Both the position numbers and the translations under genes were made by a program. This document shows, piece after piece, positions 52,708-61,544 of a stretch of DNA of 64,000 nt. The notes under the pieces were generated by a model, which saw nothing but the letters and a program-made list of their open reading frames with translations, was not told where the DNA came from and did no database searches. Source of the stretch: Bacteroidales bacterium (lineage in GTDB: Bacteria > Bacteroidota > Bacteroidia > Bacteroidales > GCA-2711565); contig JANQLW010000033.1 of NCBI GenBank assembly GCA_028280405.1, positions 1 to 64,000 of the forward strand, read 5' to 3'. Every line of letters begins with the position of its first letter. Position 1 is the first letter of the stretch.

Positions 52708-53982
52708 TTATGAATACAACACCTCTTTCAATTCATCAAAATCGTTTTTGATTTTAATTTTATGACCTTGTTGCATATCAATATGATTAAACCTGTTGAA
52801 TGCAGGTATGGCTTTTCTAACCACAGATTCGAACTTAAAAGGATCGGCCGTAGCCAGAAAAATACCGGTTTGATAATTTTTTAAATTAGATTTAAGCGCT
52901 TCGTATGCAACAGCTCCATGTGGATCCAAAATATAATTGAAGTCTTTGTAAACCTGGGCAATTCTGTGAATCGTTTGTTTGTCACTTACAGATAAACTTT
53001 CTATATCACCCAGCATAATTAGCAAATCTCTGTTATACATATGCATAATTCTTTGTAAGTTGCTGGGGTTTCCAACATCCATAGCATTTGAATAAGTCTT
53101 TTCAGAAGGCCTGATATTTAATTGTCCATACTTTAGTAACTCATGGAACATCTTATTTTCATTAACACCGGCAATGAATTTATAAACAGGTAATCCCATT
53201 TTCATAGCCATTAATCCGGCAGTTAAATTTCCAAGGTTTCCGCAGGGGACAGACATTAGTACATCTCTTTTTTTATCAGATAGTTGTTTGTATGCCAAAA
53301 AGTAATATACAATTTGAGGGAGCAATCTGCCAATATTAATAGAATTTGCTGTAATCACATTTAATTCTTTTCTGATCAGCTTATTCCCCAAAACGGATTT
53401 TACCATCTTCTGACAATCATCAAAAGTTCCGTTAACTTCTATTGCATGAACATTGTTTGCATTATTGGTAATTTGTTGTTCCTGAAATTTACTGACCCCA
53501 TCTTTTGGAAATAAAACATAAACTTCAATACCTTCTTTACCTGAAAAGGCATTTGCTACTGCACTACCGGTATCTCCGGATGTTGCAACCAATACCCTGG
53601 TTTTTTCCTGATCCTTTTTTATTTCACTTAAGAATGAAGCCAGGAAATTTGCCCCCATATCTTTAAAGGCCATCGTTGGGCCATGGAATAACTCAAGTGC
53701 ATGTATATTTTCTTCTACCTGTACTAGCGGAATGTCAAAACCAAGAGTGTTTTCTACAAGTTTCATTAGATCTTGTTTATTAATAAATTCTCTGACATAA
53801 GGAAGTAGAATTTCTAAAGCGACCTCATGATTTGACATTCTTGAAAGGGCTCTGATGAATAATGGCCCGAATTCAGGGATATTGGCAGGCATGTACAAGC
53901 CTCCATTATCAGCCTGGTCATTAAATAATGCTTCTTTAAAGTTAACAGCTTGCAGCTTGTTCTTTGTATTTATATATTTCAT
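52708..53982 (-). CDS. thrC: Threonine synthase
   Basis: The 424-residue PLP enzyme converts O-phosphohomoserine to threonine. The PLP lysine lies in ELFHGPTMAFKDMGANFL; LVATSGDTGSAVANAF and NSINIGRLLPQIVYYF are conserved, and PCGNLGNLTAG is the phosphate-binding loop. The start overlaps the end of thrB by 41 bp, so the two are translated from one message. It lies behind a threonine-rich leader peptide, so its expression likely falls when threonine is plentiful. Confidence 0.97.
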   Translation of the reverse strand: MKYINTKNKLQAVNFKEALFNDQADNGGLYMPANIPEFGPLFIRALSRMSNHEVALEILLPYVREFINKQDLMKLVENTLGFDIPLVQVEENIHALELFHGPTMAFKDMGANFLASFLSEIKKDQEKTRVLVATSGDTGSAVANAFSGKEGIEVYVLFPKDGVSKFQEQQITNNANNVHAIEVNGTFDDCQKMVKSVLGNKLIRKELNVITANSINIGRLLPQIVYYFLAYKQLSDKKRDVLMSVPCGNLGNLTAGLMAMKMGLPVYKFIAGVNENKMFHELLKYGQLNIRPSEKTYSNAMDVGNPSNLQRIMHMYNRDLLIMLGDIESLSVSDKQTIHRIAQVYKDFNYILDPHGAVAYEALKSNLKNYQTGIFLATADPFKFESVVRKAIPAFNRFNHIDMQQGHKIKIKNDFDELKEVLYS

Positions 53983-54928
53983 GATATTGATTACTATATG
54001 GATTAATAACTTCGGCTCCTTTTATTCTGATCCGACTAATGAAGCTCTGGTATTCAAATGATGAAATTTTATAAGCTTCACCAATGGCCTGTTTAACAGA
54101 TTTTGCAATTACTTTTCCTTTGCACAATGCAAACACTGTAGGGCCGGAACCGGATATTCCAAAACCTAGAGCTGCATTATCTATAGCTGCCTGTTTCATT
54201 TCATAATAGGCCGGGATTAAACCAGCTCTTTGCTTTTCTGCAATTTCATCTACCATAGATCTGCTTAATAAATCATAGTCGTTTTTATAAAGAGCGGAAA
54301 CAAAAGAGGCCAGATTTCCCCATTGCTTGGAAGCAGTTTTCAGTTCAATATCTTTGTTCAAAACTGATCTGGATTCAGAAGTTTTCAAACTGATTTTCGG
54401 AAAATGTGCAACGATATATAGATCTTCAGGTACCGGAAGCTCAACTATTTCAAGAGGATTATAATCTTTTACCAGGCAGATGCCTCCATAAATTGCAGCT
54501 GCAACATTATCGGCATGAGCAGTACCCGAAGCGGCTCTTTCGCCTTCCATAGCAAATTTAACCAAATCTGTTTTTGAATAAGATACATTCAAAAAGGTAT
54601 TCATGGCAATAGCTGTAGCAGCAGAACTGGCCGCACTGGAGCCTAGCCCACTTCCACTTGTATAACCTTTTATAATTCTTATGCTGATTCCAAAATTCTT
54701 GTTTTGGTCTTCGAGCATTTTCTTTACCACAACTCCACAGCTATTTTGATCCGGATCTAATGATAGCTGATCTCCATTTATAATATCTGATATTTTTACT
54801 TCATTAAATGGAGCAGATGATATTTCTACAATGTCTCCAATGTCTTCCAGCGCAAGGCCGAGTACATCAAACCCACAACTTACATTGGCTACAGTTGCCG
54901 GCGCAAAGGCGCGGATAATTCTTTCCAT
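53942..54928 (-). CDS. thrB: Homoserine kinase
   Basis: The 328-residue GHMP-family kinase phosphorylates homoserine to O-phosphohomoserine. The ATP loop is GSGLGSSAASSAA, with AFAPATVANVSCGFDVLG at the start and GFGISGSGPTVFAL near the C-terminus as family marks. Its C-terminal 14 codons overlap the start of thrC. No thrA (aspartokinase-homoserine dehydrogenase) lies beside it in this window. The leader peptide at 55032 and its hairpins lie about 100 bp upstream. Confidence 0.96.
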   Translation of the reverse strand: MERIIRAFAPATVANVSCGFDVLGLALEDIGDIVEISSAPFNEVKISDIINGDQLSLDPDQNSCGVVVKKMLEDQNKNFGISIRIIKGYTSGSGLGSSAASSAATAIAMNTFLNVSYSKTDLVKFAMEGERAASGTAHADNVAAAIYGGICLVKDYNPLEIVELPVPEDLYIVAHFPKISLKTSESRSVLNKDIELKTASKQWGNLASFVSALYKNDYDLLSRSMVDEIAEKQRAGLIPAYYEMKQAAIDNAALGFGISGSGPTVFALCKGKVIAKSVKQAIGEAYKISSFEYQSFISRIRIKGAEVINPYSNQYHEIYKYKEQAASC

Positions 54929-54996
54929 TTTTTATTTTCTGTTGAATAAAATTAATAATTGATTGAACCTGATCAAAATAAACCAAGAAACGGAAT

Positions 54997-55178
54997 GCAC
55001 CAATGGTGCTTATATGTCAATGTTGAACCCCCTAAGGGGTCGTTGTGGTTGTAGTCGTAGTTGTTGTTGTACTAACAACGAATGTAATTAATCCAATAAT
55101 AGAAGCATCAGCCATGGAGATTGGCTTAACAAATGAGTTGTATATGCTATTTATTGAATTCATGTGTCTGCAAAATTA
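54997..55178 (-). promoter_or_regulatory. Threonine attenuator leader region of thrBC
   Basis: On the minus strand: a TAATTTTG -7 box (55171-55178), the Thr-codon leader peptide, a small hairpin ACCCC/GGGGT around its stop codon (55027-55040), and a GCACCAATGGTGC palindrome (54997-55009) followed by a U-rich stretch. The order fits transcription attenuation by ribosome stalling on Thr codons. No perfect terminator/antiterminator pair is obvious, so the RNA structures are tentative. Confidence 0.7.
55032..55115 (-). CDS. thr operon leader peptide (Thr-rich)
   Basis: The frame from ATG (55113-55115) to TAG (55032-55034) encodes 27 residues: MADASIIGLITFVVS, then eleven Thr codons in a row and a final Pro. 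The Thr codons use ACA, ACT, ACG and ACC, so they are not a simple repeat. An in-frame ATG at 55161-55163 would give 43 residues but sits almost on the predicted transcription start. E. coli thrL (Thr/Ile-rich) has the same role upstream of thr genes. Here there are also four Ile codons. This is direct evidence for threonine-controlled attenuation. Confidence 0.85.
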   Translation of the reverse strand: MADASIIGLITFVVSTTTTTTTTTTTP

Positions 55179-55290
55179 TATATTTTAATCAATACAAATT
55201 ACAAATTCCGTAAATTAATTTTTTATTAAGGCTTTTAAAAAACGCTGTAATACTTGATTGACAAGAGTTTTGAGAAAATGTCTTGAAATA

Positions 55291-55330
55291 AAAAAGGACT
55301 GCCATCTATCACGATAGCATGTCCTTTTTA
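55291..55330. terminator. Hairpin terminator between TetR and the thr leader
   Basis: AAAAAGGACTGC pairs with GCATGTCCTTTTTA, with an inner CTATC/GATAG stem, and T/A tails on both sides. It would end the TetR transcript (minus strand). The rest of 55179-55412 is AT-rich without genes. Confidence 0.8.
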
Positions 55331-55412
55331 GTGGCTATTAAAAATATACAACAAATATAAATAAATATATTTAAGTAAGTATTAAAAATAAAAATTATTT
55401 AAGATCAAACTT

Positions 55413-56015
55413 CTATTTAATTCTCATCTCAAATAGTTTTATTAATTCCTCTATGTTCTTGCTATAAGAATAAGAGCTTTTGGAAGATATCAGTTGTTCT
55501 ACCATAGAATGAAGGCTTCCCAGGTATAGAGAAACTAACACATCCACATTGTAAATCTTTAACTTTCTGTTTTTAATTTCATTATTGAGAGTTTCAGTTA
55601 TTATTTGTTTTGAAAACCCATACCAGTTATCCTTATCCTTGTCAAAAGGGTTTATATTATGGTATCCTTTTTTATGAAGTTCACCAAGCAATATTTTGTT
55701 ATCAGTTGCTAATTTTAGCATAAATTCAGCATGCATTTTCAATTTATTAATGAATGGATTTTCTGATTCCAGGATATCTGTAATCTCTTTTCTTTTAGAA
55801 TTAAAAACCTCCCCATATACTTGTTCCAGTAAAATATTCTTATTTTTAAAATAGGCATACACAGTACCTTTAGCCATACCGGCTTTTTTTGCTACCAGAT
55901 CCATAGTGAATCCTTTTATTCCTTTTTCAATAAGAAGGCTATTTGAAGCATCAATGATATCCCATTTGTTTAAGTCTTCAATGATTTTTTTCCGTACCAG
56001 TTTTTTTTCAGACAT
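55413..56015 (-). CDS. TetR-family transcriptional repressor
   Basis: The 200-residue protein has an N-terminal TetR helix-turn-helix (about 15-60; GFTMDLVAKKAGMAKGTVYAYF) and a helical ligand domain of unknown specificity. A 13-bp palindrome TGACTAATAGTCA lies 36 bp before its start, probably its own operator. Neighbours give no clear target; the thr genes are separated by terminators. A similar ACTAATC half-site occurs at the TonB receptor promoter (51161-51177), which is only suggestive. Confidence 0.88.
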   Translation of the reverse strand: MSEKKLVRKKIIEDLNKWDIIDASNSLLIEKGIKGFTMDLVAKKAGMAKGTVYAYFKNKNILLEQVYGEVFNSKRKEITDILESENPFINKLKMHAEFMLKLATDNKILLGELHKKGYHNINPFDKDKDNWYGFSKQIITETLNNEIKNRKLKIYNVDVLVSLYLGSLHSMVEQLISSKSSYSYSKNIEELIKLFEMRIK

Positions 56016-56050
56016 AGCTAGTATAGTTAATTGTCACTAAGTTTTTTATT

Positions 56051-56063
56051 TGACTAATAGTCA
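56051..56063. promoter_or_regulatory. Likely TetR operator
   Basis: TGACTAATAGTCA is a perfect palindrome around a central A, 36 bp upstream of the TetR start codon, the usual place for autorepression. Confidence 0.6.
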
Positions 56064-56210
56064 TTTTTTATTCAAAGATAATAAACTATCATAGTAATAA
56101 TTAGTTAAGCGATTCTATTTATTCAGAATTTTTTTCCATAATTTCGGAAATTGTGAATTGAAGAGAAGCTGATCACCAGCTATATTATACTTGTTTATTT
56201 ACGAATGTAA

Positions 56211-56807
56211 TTATTTCATTCCAAGTTTTTCATCTTTTTTGAGTGCTCTTATTGCTTCTTTAATTCGCCTGTCTCTGGTATCTTGTTTCTTTGCAGTAGT
56301 TATCCATAGAATGTATTTTTTTTGATAAGAAGGTGCTAAGTTGAGAAAATTATTAAGGGCAGGCTGATTTCTGGAAAGCTCTTTTATCAGGTATTCAGGA
56401 GCTTTTATGTTTTTATTTGTTTTTCCTTTTTGAACAGGCTCATCAATATCCCAATCTACCTTTCCTGTTTTTAAATACAGGTCAATTTTGTTTAAGCCGA
56501 CTTCTGTCATTTCACCACACTCAATTAATTTTAATACTCTTTTTTTATTTGTGGGTGACCAATTTTTTGTATCGATTCTAGGAGTAAACTTTCTTACATA
56601 TTTTTCATGATCTATTGATTTTAGTATGCTGTCTATCCATCCAAAACATAAAGCTACTTCGACAGAATCATCATAGCTGATACATTCCATATTCGTATGT
56701 TTTTTATAATAAAGCAACCAAATACCATTACTATCATTATGATTTTGCTGTAACCATTGCCAAAAATCGCTTTTGTCTGGAAAACATATTTGTTGAAGTT
56801 CATCCAT
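56211..56807 (-). CDS. YdeI/OmpD-associated family protein
   Basis: The 198-residue protein matches the YdeI/OmpD-associated family: KSDFWQWLQQNHNDSNGIWLLYYKK, ISYDDSVEVALCFGWIDS, KFTPRIDTKNWSPTNKKRVLKLIE and a basic C-terminal end with WITTAKKQDTRDRRI. Members are related to bacteriocin resistance in some bacteria, but the biochemical role is unknown. It is probably cytoplasmic and stands alone, followed by no obvious partner. Confidence 0.85.
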   Translation of the reverse strand: MDELQQICFPDKSDFWQWLQQNHNDSNGIWLLYYKKHTNMECISYDDSVEVALCFGWIDSILKSIDHEKYVRKFTPRIDTKNWSPTNKKRVLKLIECGEMTEVGLNKIDLYLKTGKVDWDIDEPVQKGKTNKNIKAPEYLIKELSRNQPALNNFLNLAPSYQKKYILWITTAKKQDTRDRRIKEAIRALKKDEKLGMK

Positions 56808-56945
56808 TTTTCTTAGATTTAAAAAACTAAGTTAATGAATTCAGCAATAGATATAAAAAGGATACAGGATTTAGATCTTTACCTTAAGTAAGAATGGGAA
56901 AAATTAAAAAGTTTTGTACAAATAATCAATCCAAAACTTCGCTAA

Positions 56946-56980
56946 ATAAAAAAAGCAAGCTAAATAAAATAGCTTGCTTT
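56946..56980 (-). terminator. Terminator after tRNA-Arg
   Basis: On the minus strand AAAGCAAGCTA pairs with TAGCTTGCTTT across 7 nt, followed by TTTTTATTTAG. It lies 30 bp after the tRNA. Confidence 0.85.
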
Positions 56981-57009
56981 GTCTTGAAAAATTTGTTTTG
57001 ATCGTCGAG

Positions 57010-57083
57010 TGATCCAGCCAGGATTCGAACCTGGGACCCACAGCTTAGAAGGCTGTTGCTCTATCCAACTGAGCTACTGGACC
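57010..57083 (-). tRNA. tRNA-Arg (anticodon TCT)
   Basis: The 74-nt gene (minus strand) has acceptor GGTCCAG/CTGGATC with one G-T pair, discriminator A, D arm GCTCAGTTGGATAGAGC, anticodon stem ACAGC/GCTGT around CTTCTAA (anticodon TCT, 57047-57049) and T arm GGTTCGAATCC. It reads AGA and AGG arginine codons. CCA is not encoded. A TATATTTG box lies 13 bp upstream. Confidence 0.97.
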
Positions 57084-57096
57084 CGATTTCGGTTTG

Positions 57097-57104
57097 CAAA
57101 TATA
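57097..57104 (-). promoter_or_regulatory. Promoter box of tRNA-Arg
   Basis: The minus strand reads TATATTTG, a full -7 match, 13 bp before the tRNA. A weak TTG-like -33 element is about 21 nt upstream. Confidence 0.5.
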
Positions 57105-57172
57105 TAAATTAATTTTCTACGGAAACAAGAAATTGACTGATTTATTTTAGACCGTTTTAGGCCTGTTCAACT

Positions 57173-58144
57173 TCAATTGTTAAACTTCTCATTCCTATAT
57201 TCTACGGTCGATTGACGCTCTCTGTTTACAATTAATTTCGTGACATCCGGACGGGAATAATGCCCTACAGGATCAAAGTTTTGTCTTTCTTCCAAAACAC
57301 GATTATGATCAATGGTTTTTGTAAATATGCCCTCTTTATTCATTATAGGTTCTATAATAAAATTTCCATCAGGACCTACTAGGCAACTTCCGCCATTTGC
57401 TAATATTTTTGGAGAATCTTTAATAATAAGATCATAATGAGGAGTATCAGATGGGAAATCTTCTTTAGTCATTAAGCCTGAAACAGAAATTACAAAAGAA
57501 CGGCCTTCTTTTGCCATAAATCTGCTAATATCTTCAGTATTATGTTTTGAACCCGGCCATACTGCTATGTGTAAGTCTTCACCCATACCATATAAAGCTG
57601 TTCTTGGTAATGGCATCCAGTTTTCCCAACAATTTAATCCTCCCACAGTAAAGTTATTCATTGTATGAACCTGTAATCCGTTTCCATCTCCGGGCGACCA
57701 TGTTAGTCTTTCATCAAATGTTGGTTGTAATTTTCGGTGAACAGACTTAATTTCCCCATCTTTATTAATATATGCTAATGAACAGTACAAACTATGTCCA
57801 CCACGATTACCGGCTCTTTCTATAAAACCAAGATAAATTGCAATTTTCTTTTGTTTTGCTAATTCACAAATATCATTTAATTCTCCCTTCTCAACCATAA
57901 TCGCATTTCTAATATAGTGAGCGTGAATTTCCTTTTGAATACTGGAGTTCCATTCTGTTCCTTTGGTTAATGCTAACCAAAACGGATATCCGGGAAGTAC
58001 TGCTTCGCCGAAGACTACCAAATCACTTTTCTGATTTGATGCTTCTGAAATGGCATCTTTTATCTTTTCAATGGTTTTTTCTTTATTAAGCCATACAGGG
58101 GCTATTTGGGCAAGGGAAACTGTAAGTAAACTTGAGTTGTTCAT
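57173..58144 (-). CDS. Nitrilase-family carbon-nitrogen hydrolase
   Basis: The 323-residue protein has the nitrilase catalytic triad: Glu47 (VVFGEAVLPGYPFW), Lys138 (VHRKLQPTFDER) and Cys172 (GGLNCWENWMPLPR). The CWEN motif and the 320-residue length suggest a true aliphatic or aromatic nitrilase that converts nitriles to acids, rather than an amidase. It would act in the cytoplasm as a large homo-oligomer. It stands just downstream of the pyrimidine-dimer glycosylase gene on the same strand (70-bp gap). The natural substrate is unknown. Confidence 0.9.
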   Translation of the reverse strand: MNNSSLLTVSLAQIAPVWLNKEKTIEKIKDAISEASNQKSDLVVFGEAVLPGYPFWLALTKGTEWNSSIQKEIHAHYIRNAIMVEKGELNDICELAKQKKIAIYLGFIERAGNRGGHSLYCSLAYINKDGEIKSVHRKLQPTFDERLTWSPGDGNGLQVHTMNNFTVGGLNCWENWMPLPRTALYGMGEDLHIAVWPGSKHNTEDISRFMAKEGRSFVISVSGLMTKEDFPSDTPHYDLIIKDSPKILANGGSCLVGPDGNFIIEPIMNKEGIFTKTIDHNRVLEERQNFDPVGHYSRPDVTKLIVNRERQSTVEYRNEKFNN

Positions 58145-58213
58145 AAAATTAAATCTGTTTGTGTAAAGATAATTATAAGTTATGAGTTATGAATTCTTAC
58201 ATAAAGTTAATTT

Positions 58214-58642
58214 TTATTGAATTTCCCAGGCTTCAATTTCCCCTTTGATAACTTCAAACAGGGGATGGGGTTCTATGTTTGAAATTCTTTTTAATGCTTC
58301 AAACTTGATATGATCTCGTTCAATGAGCTTATTTAATAAATGTTCCCATTCATAATTAATTTGGCCTTTATTTACAGGAAGCAGGTGAGGAGTGAAGTTC
58401 CAATCAATTTTTTCTTTGTCAAAATTATATCCTCTTTCCTGTGCTTCGTTATATATTATACTGAGATATTGGTTAATACATTCCAGAGGATGCTTGGTAT
58501 GTTTAAACCTTATTAATTGTGGGTGATTCGTATATCCTTTTGTGTTTCCTTGTAAAACTTTTTTCGCTAGAAGGCTTTCTCTCCAAAGAGCTACCAGTCC
58601 TTTTGAGTCTAAATATTTAGGATGTAACGACCATAATCTCAT
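58214..58642 (-). CDS. Pyrimidine dimer DNA glycosylase (Pyr_excise family)
   Basis: The 142-residue protein begins MRLWSLHPKYLDSKGLVALWRE and contains NTKGYTNHPQLIRFK and ECINQYLSIIYNEAQERGYNFD, the pattern of the T4 endonuclease V-like family. Such enzymes cut the glycosidic bond and backbone at UV-induced cyclobutane dimers. Length is right for the family. Its substrate range in Bacteroidota is not established, so function is by family only. Confidence 0.85.
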   Translation of the reverse strand: MRLWSLHPKYLDSKGLVALWRESLLAKKVLQGNTKGYTNHPQLIRFKHTKHPLECINQYLSIIYNEAQERGYNFDKEKIDWNFTPHLLPVNKGQINYEWEHLLNKLIERDHIKFEALKRISNIEPHPLFEVIKGEIEAWEIQ

Positions 58643-58694
58643 AAGTACAATTTGCTTGGTTTATGTATATAAAATTAAATCATTTTGCCTAATA

Positions 58695-58724
58695 AAGAAA
58701 GACAACCAAGTGGTTGCCTTTCTT
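58695..58724 (-). terminator. Terminator of the hydroxyproline/peptidase operon
   Basis: On the minus strand AAGAAAGGCAACC pairs with GGTTGTCTTTCTT (one mismatch) across 4 nt, followed by TATT. It lies about 125 nt after the C69 dipeptidase stop codon. A second hairpin (ACCCAT/ATGGGT) occurs near 58741-58766. Confidence 0.65.
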
Positions 58725-58850
58725 CATTTTGATTCATATTAACCCATTTTTTGAGGGATGGGTCAATCCCTGATTACTATTAAGTGCTTGTTTTGGTTTT
58801 ATAATAAAGTTTTATCAATCTTTAGCTATCTGTTTTTCTTTTTTAGTTGT

Positions 58851-60485
58851 TTAAATGCCTTGTTTATTGTTGGTGAATTTAGTAATCAATTCGAGTCGTA
58901 AGTCTTTAAATAATTGATGTACTTTATTCATTCTGTCTATAGTGATTTCCGTAAGATATTTTGCTGCCTTTTTAGGATTTTTGGCTGCTAATTCTTTTGC
59001 TTTGTTATCTATGGCTTCTTGTTCATCAAAAAAGCTTTGCTCTAAAGGGTTACGTTTTTCATGTAAAACTTTTACGGCATCCTGCCATCTTAAGTATAAA
59101 AGATTATCTACAAAATCTACAGCCCATCTGATGCTGTTATCCTGAAAAACTGTTTTATCATAAACCTTATAAGGCTCAGCTATATCAGTTACTCCCGAAT
59201 AAATAGGAACATAAGCACTGGTAAAAGCGTTATCAACATAAAACCAGTATATGCCTCCAACCTCATTCGGAAGCCATCCCCTTAATTGAGCGATCATTCC
59301 ATATTCACCACGGGCACGGGCTACATTCCTTCTTCTGTTAATTTTAAGAACCTTTCTCATCTCTTCTGTAGGAAAAGGAGTTGCAATAGGACTTCTGATC
59401 ATTTTGCCTTCAGCATCCGGGTAATACCAGGTGGCATCATTTTCTTTGTCGTAAATAGTTCCGTTGAAAGTCGAACGCTGAAATTTCATGATATCCTGTA
59501 CAGACATCTTTTTTTCCGGTTTTACAGAAAAAGGATAAATAGATAGCGGTTCCACGAACTGTGTATATTGATCTTCTCCCTTAAAAGGATCTGTTGTAAA
59601 ACGATTGGGCCAATCACGATAATTGGGTGCAAAGCTGGCATAAAACAACCAAAAACGTGATGTGGCCCATTCTCTAGGGATAGGCGAATAAACGTCTTGC
59701 CAAACAAACGGCATTCCTGAATCAGGATGATACCATCCTCTATCAATGGCTTCCTGCATATAATTTGAAGAAGCCTGATAATTCGCTTTATCCTCTAGTT
59801 TAAGTTCTTTAATAATGCTCCAGTTAGGAATAATCATTACATGATCATCCGGTACTCTTTGTGCTGCCCAAATACAGCCTGGTTTTCCACTTTCCGGTGT
59901 CCATTCATTTCCGACACTAAAAACTTCCAACACCCAAATCTCATCTACATCAGCAATAACCAGGGATTCACTTTCATCTACACAGGAAGGAAGAAAGCCA
60001 TATTTTTCCAATAATTCTGTGATTAAGGTTAAGGCTTCTTTAGCTGTTTTACATCTTTGTAATGCAAATGCCTGTGCCTGCTCAATAGTCATGATCTGTT
60101 TACATTTTGTACGATCAAGTTTTAATTCTTCTCTCTGGCTTAAGGTACTTTCACCAATAGCAAGCTGATATGCATTCATTTGAGGGTAGGCGGTTTGGAA
60201 ATAAGAATAGGTTTCTTCTACCTGAGGGATTTGGCCAATTACTTCTCCATAATCTCCTAATTTTCGACCTAATTCTATCATACCCCAATGAACAGCCGCT
60301 TGTGTCCCTGGTTTGAATTTCCGGCCGGGAACCAGATGTATACGGCAATCAGGGCCGGCATCAGTATGGGAAACTATTACAGAGCCGTCTACAGATGCTT
60401 TTTTCCCTACAGCAATGATTGTACAGGCCATAGAATGAATTCCTGTAATGATTAATAGACTGAATATTACTCCTATCTTTTTCAT
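58851..60485 (-). CDS. Secreted C69-family dipeptidase
   Basis: The 544-residue protein has a signal peptide (about 1-20, MKKIGVIFSLLIITGIHSMA) directly before Cys21, the Ntn nucleophile of C69 dipeptidases (ACTIIAVGKKASVDGS). DGSVIVSHTDAGPD and SLVIADVDEIWVLEV are further family marks. Such enzymes cut dipeptides, often with proline or broad specificity, in the periplasm. It is the last gene of a leftward cluster: S9 peptidase, Xaa-Pro aminopeptidase, truncated cyclodeaminase and hydroxyproline dehydratase. The 6-bp gap to the dehydratase gene supports cotranscription. Confidence 0.9.
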   Translation of the reverse strand: MKKIGVIFSLLIITGIHSMACTIIAVGKKASVDGSVIVSHTDAGPDCRIHLVPGRKFKPGTQAAVHWGMIELGRKLGDYGEVIGQIPQVEETYSYFQTAYPQMNAYQLAIGESTLSQREELKLDRTKCKQIMTIEQAQAFALQRCKTAKEALTLITELLEKYGFLPSCVDESESLVIADVDEIWVLEVFSVGNEWTPESGKPGCIWAAQRVPDDHVMIIPNWSIIKELKLEDKANYQASSNYMQEAIDRGWYHPDSGMPFVWQDVYSPIPREWATSRFWLFYASFAPNYRDWPNRFTTDPFKGEDQYTQFVEPLSIYPFSVKPEKKMSVQDIMKFQRSTFNGTIYDKENDATWYYPDAEGKMIRSPIATPFPTEEMRKVLKINRRRNVARARGEYGMIAQLRGWLPNEVGGIYWFYVDNAFTSAYVPIYSGVTDIAEPYKVYDKTVFQDNSIRWAVDFVDNLLYLRWQDAVKVLHEKRNPLEQSFFDEQEAIDNKAKELAAKNPKKAAKYLTEITIDRMNKVHQLFKDLRLELITKFTNNKQGI

Positions 60486-60491
60486 AATTTT

Positions 60492-61532
60492 TTATCTAAA
60501 TATAAACCCGTCCTTTAGCGGGTCTGAAGGGTCAAACCAAAATTCATTTCTTCCTGTTATATAGGCTTTTCCTGTTACTTCCGGAATAACAGCACTGTGT
60601 GGTCCATAGTTTGTGATTTCCTTTACTTCTACATCCATCGTAGTATCCAATATGCTTTCTATGATTATTTTCTCTCCTTGTTTGAGCTCTCCTTTTGCAT
60701 GATGCAAAGCAGCCCGGGCACTAACGCCTGAACCGGTTGGAGAACGGTCAACTTCGCCTTCGGCAAAAATGCATACATTTCGACTGTGATGTTCCGGATT
60801 TTTTGCCGTGCCGGTGAAAATAGTACCATATAAAAAACTTAAATCTTCTTCAAACGGATGTTTTATTTCAAATTTATCCATTACAGCATATTTTATTCTT
60901 CGGCCGTAATCAATCAATTGATTATAATCTTTTGCTTCTATTTCAAGCCGAAGTTCATCTGCATTTACAAAGGCATAAAAAGCTCCGCCATAAGCGATGT
61001 CAAATTTTACATTTCCTATTCCTTTTACTTCTGCATACTCATCCTGATAAAGTAAGAAAGAAGGAACATTTAAAAAACTAACCTTTTCTACGATTTCGTT
61101 CTTAAAATAGGCTGTAGATCTGATTAATCCCGGAGGAGCATCAATTATTAAATCAGGAGTATCCCCCGTTTTAAGAATCATTCCGGTATCAAATACCAAT
61201 TTCGTTAATGCAATAATCGCATGCCCACACATGGTGCTATAACCTTCATTGTGTAAAAAGAAAGTTCCGAAATCCGCATCTTTAGTGATAGGTTCGGTAA
61301 TTAATGCACCATACATATCGGCATGTCCTCGTGGCTCAAACATTGTACCTGTACGGATATAATCCAGATGGTCTTTAAAATATTTTCGTTTTTCCAGAAT
61401 GGTTTTACCTTTTACTTCGGGCAAACCATCATAATATACACGTAAAGGTTCTCCTCCCGTGTGTAAATCAACGGTTTTTATTTTTAACCAATCTTTGGGG
61501 GGCTCCCAATTCCATCTATCTAATTCTATCAT
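60492..61532 (-). CDS. Proline racemase-family enzyme, likely trans-3-hydroxy-L-proline dehydratase
   Basis: The 346-residue protein is in the proline racemase family. The first catalytic motif, GYSTMCGHAIIALTK, keeps Cys102. The second reads DRSPTGSG with Thr266 where racemases and 4-hydroxyproline epimerases have Cys. The Cys/Thr pair is the hallmark of trans-3-hydroxy-L-proline dehydratase, which yields delta-1-pyrroline-2-carboxylate. It lies 12 bp after an ornithine-cyclodeaminase-family gene, whose normal role in this context is to reduce that product to proline. It is cytoplasmic; no signal peptide. Assignment is from the two motifs and context. Confidence 0.88.
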   Translation of the reverse strand: MIELDRWNWEPPKDWLKIKTVDLHTGGEPLRVYYDGLPEVKGKTILEKRKYFKDHLDYIRTGTMFEPRGHADMYGALITEPITKDADFGTFFLHNEGYSTMCGHAIIALTKLVFDTGMILKTGDTPDLIIDAPPGLIRSTAYFKNEIVEKVSFLNVPSFLLYQDEYAEVKGIGNVKFDIAYGGAFYAFVNADELRLEIEAKDYNQLIDYGRRIKYAVMDKFEIKHPFEEDLSFLYGTIFTGTAKNPEHHSRNVCIFAEGEVDRSPTGSGVSARAALHHAKGELKQGEKIIIESILDTTMDVEVKEITNYGPHSAVIPEVTGKAYITGRNEFWFDPSDPLKDGFIFR

Positions 61533-61544
61533 GAAATAGCAATG

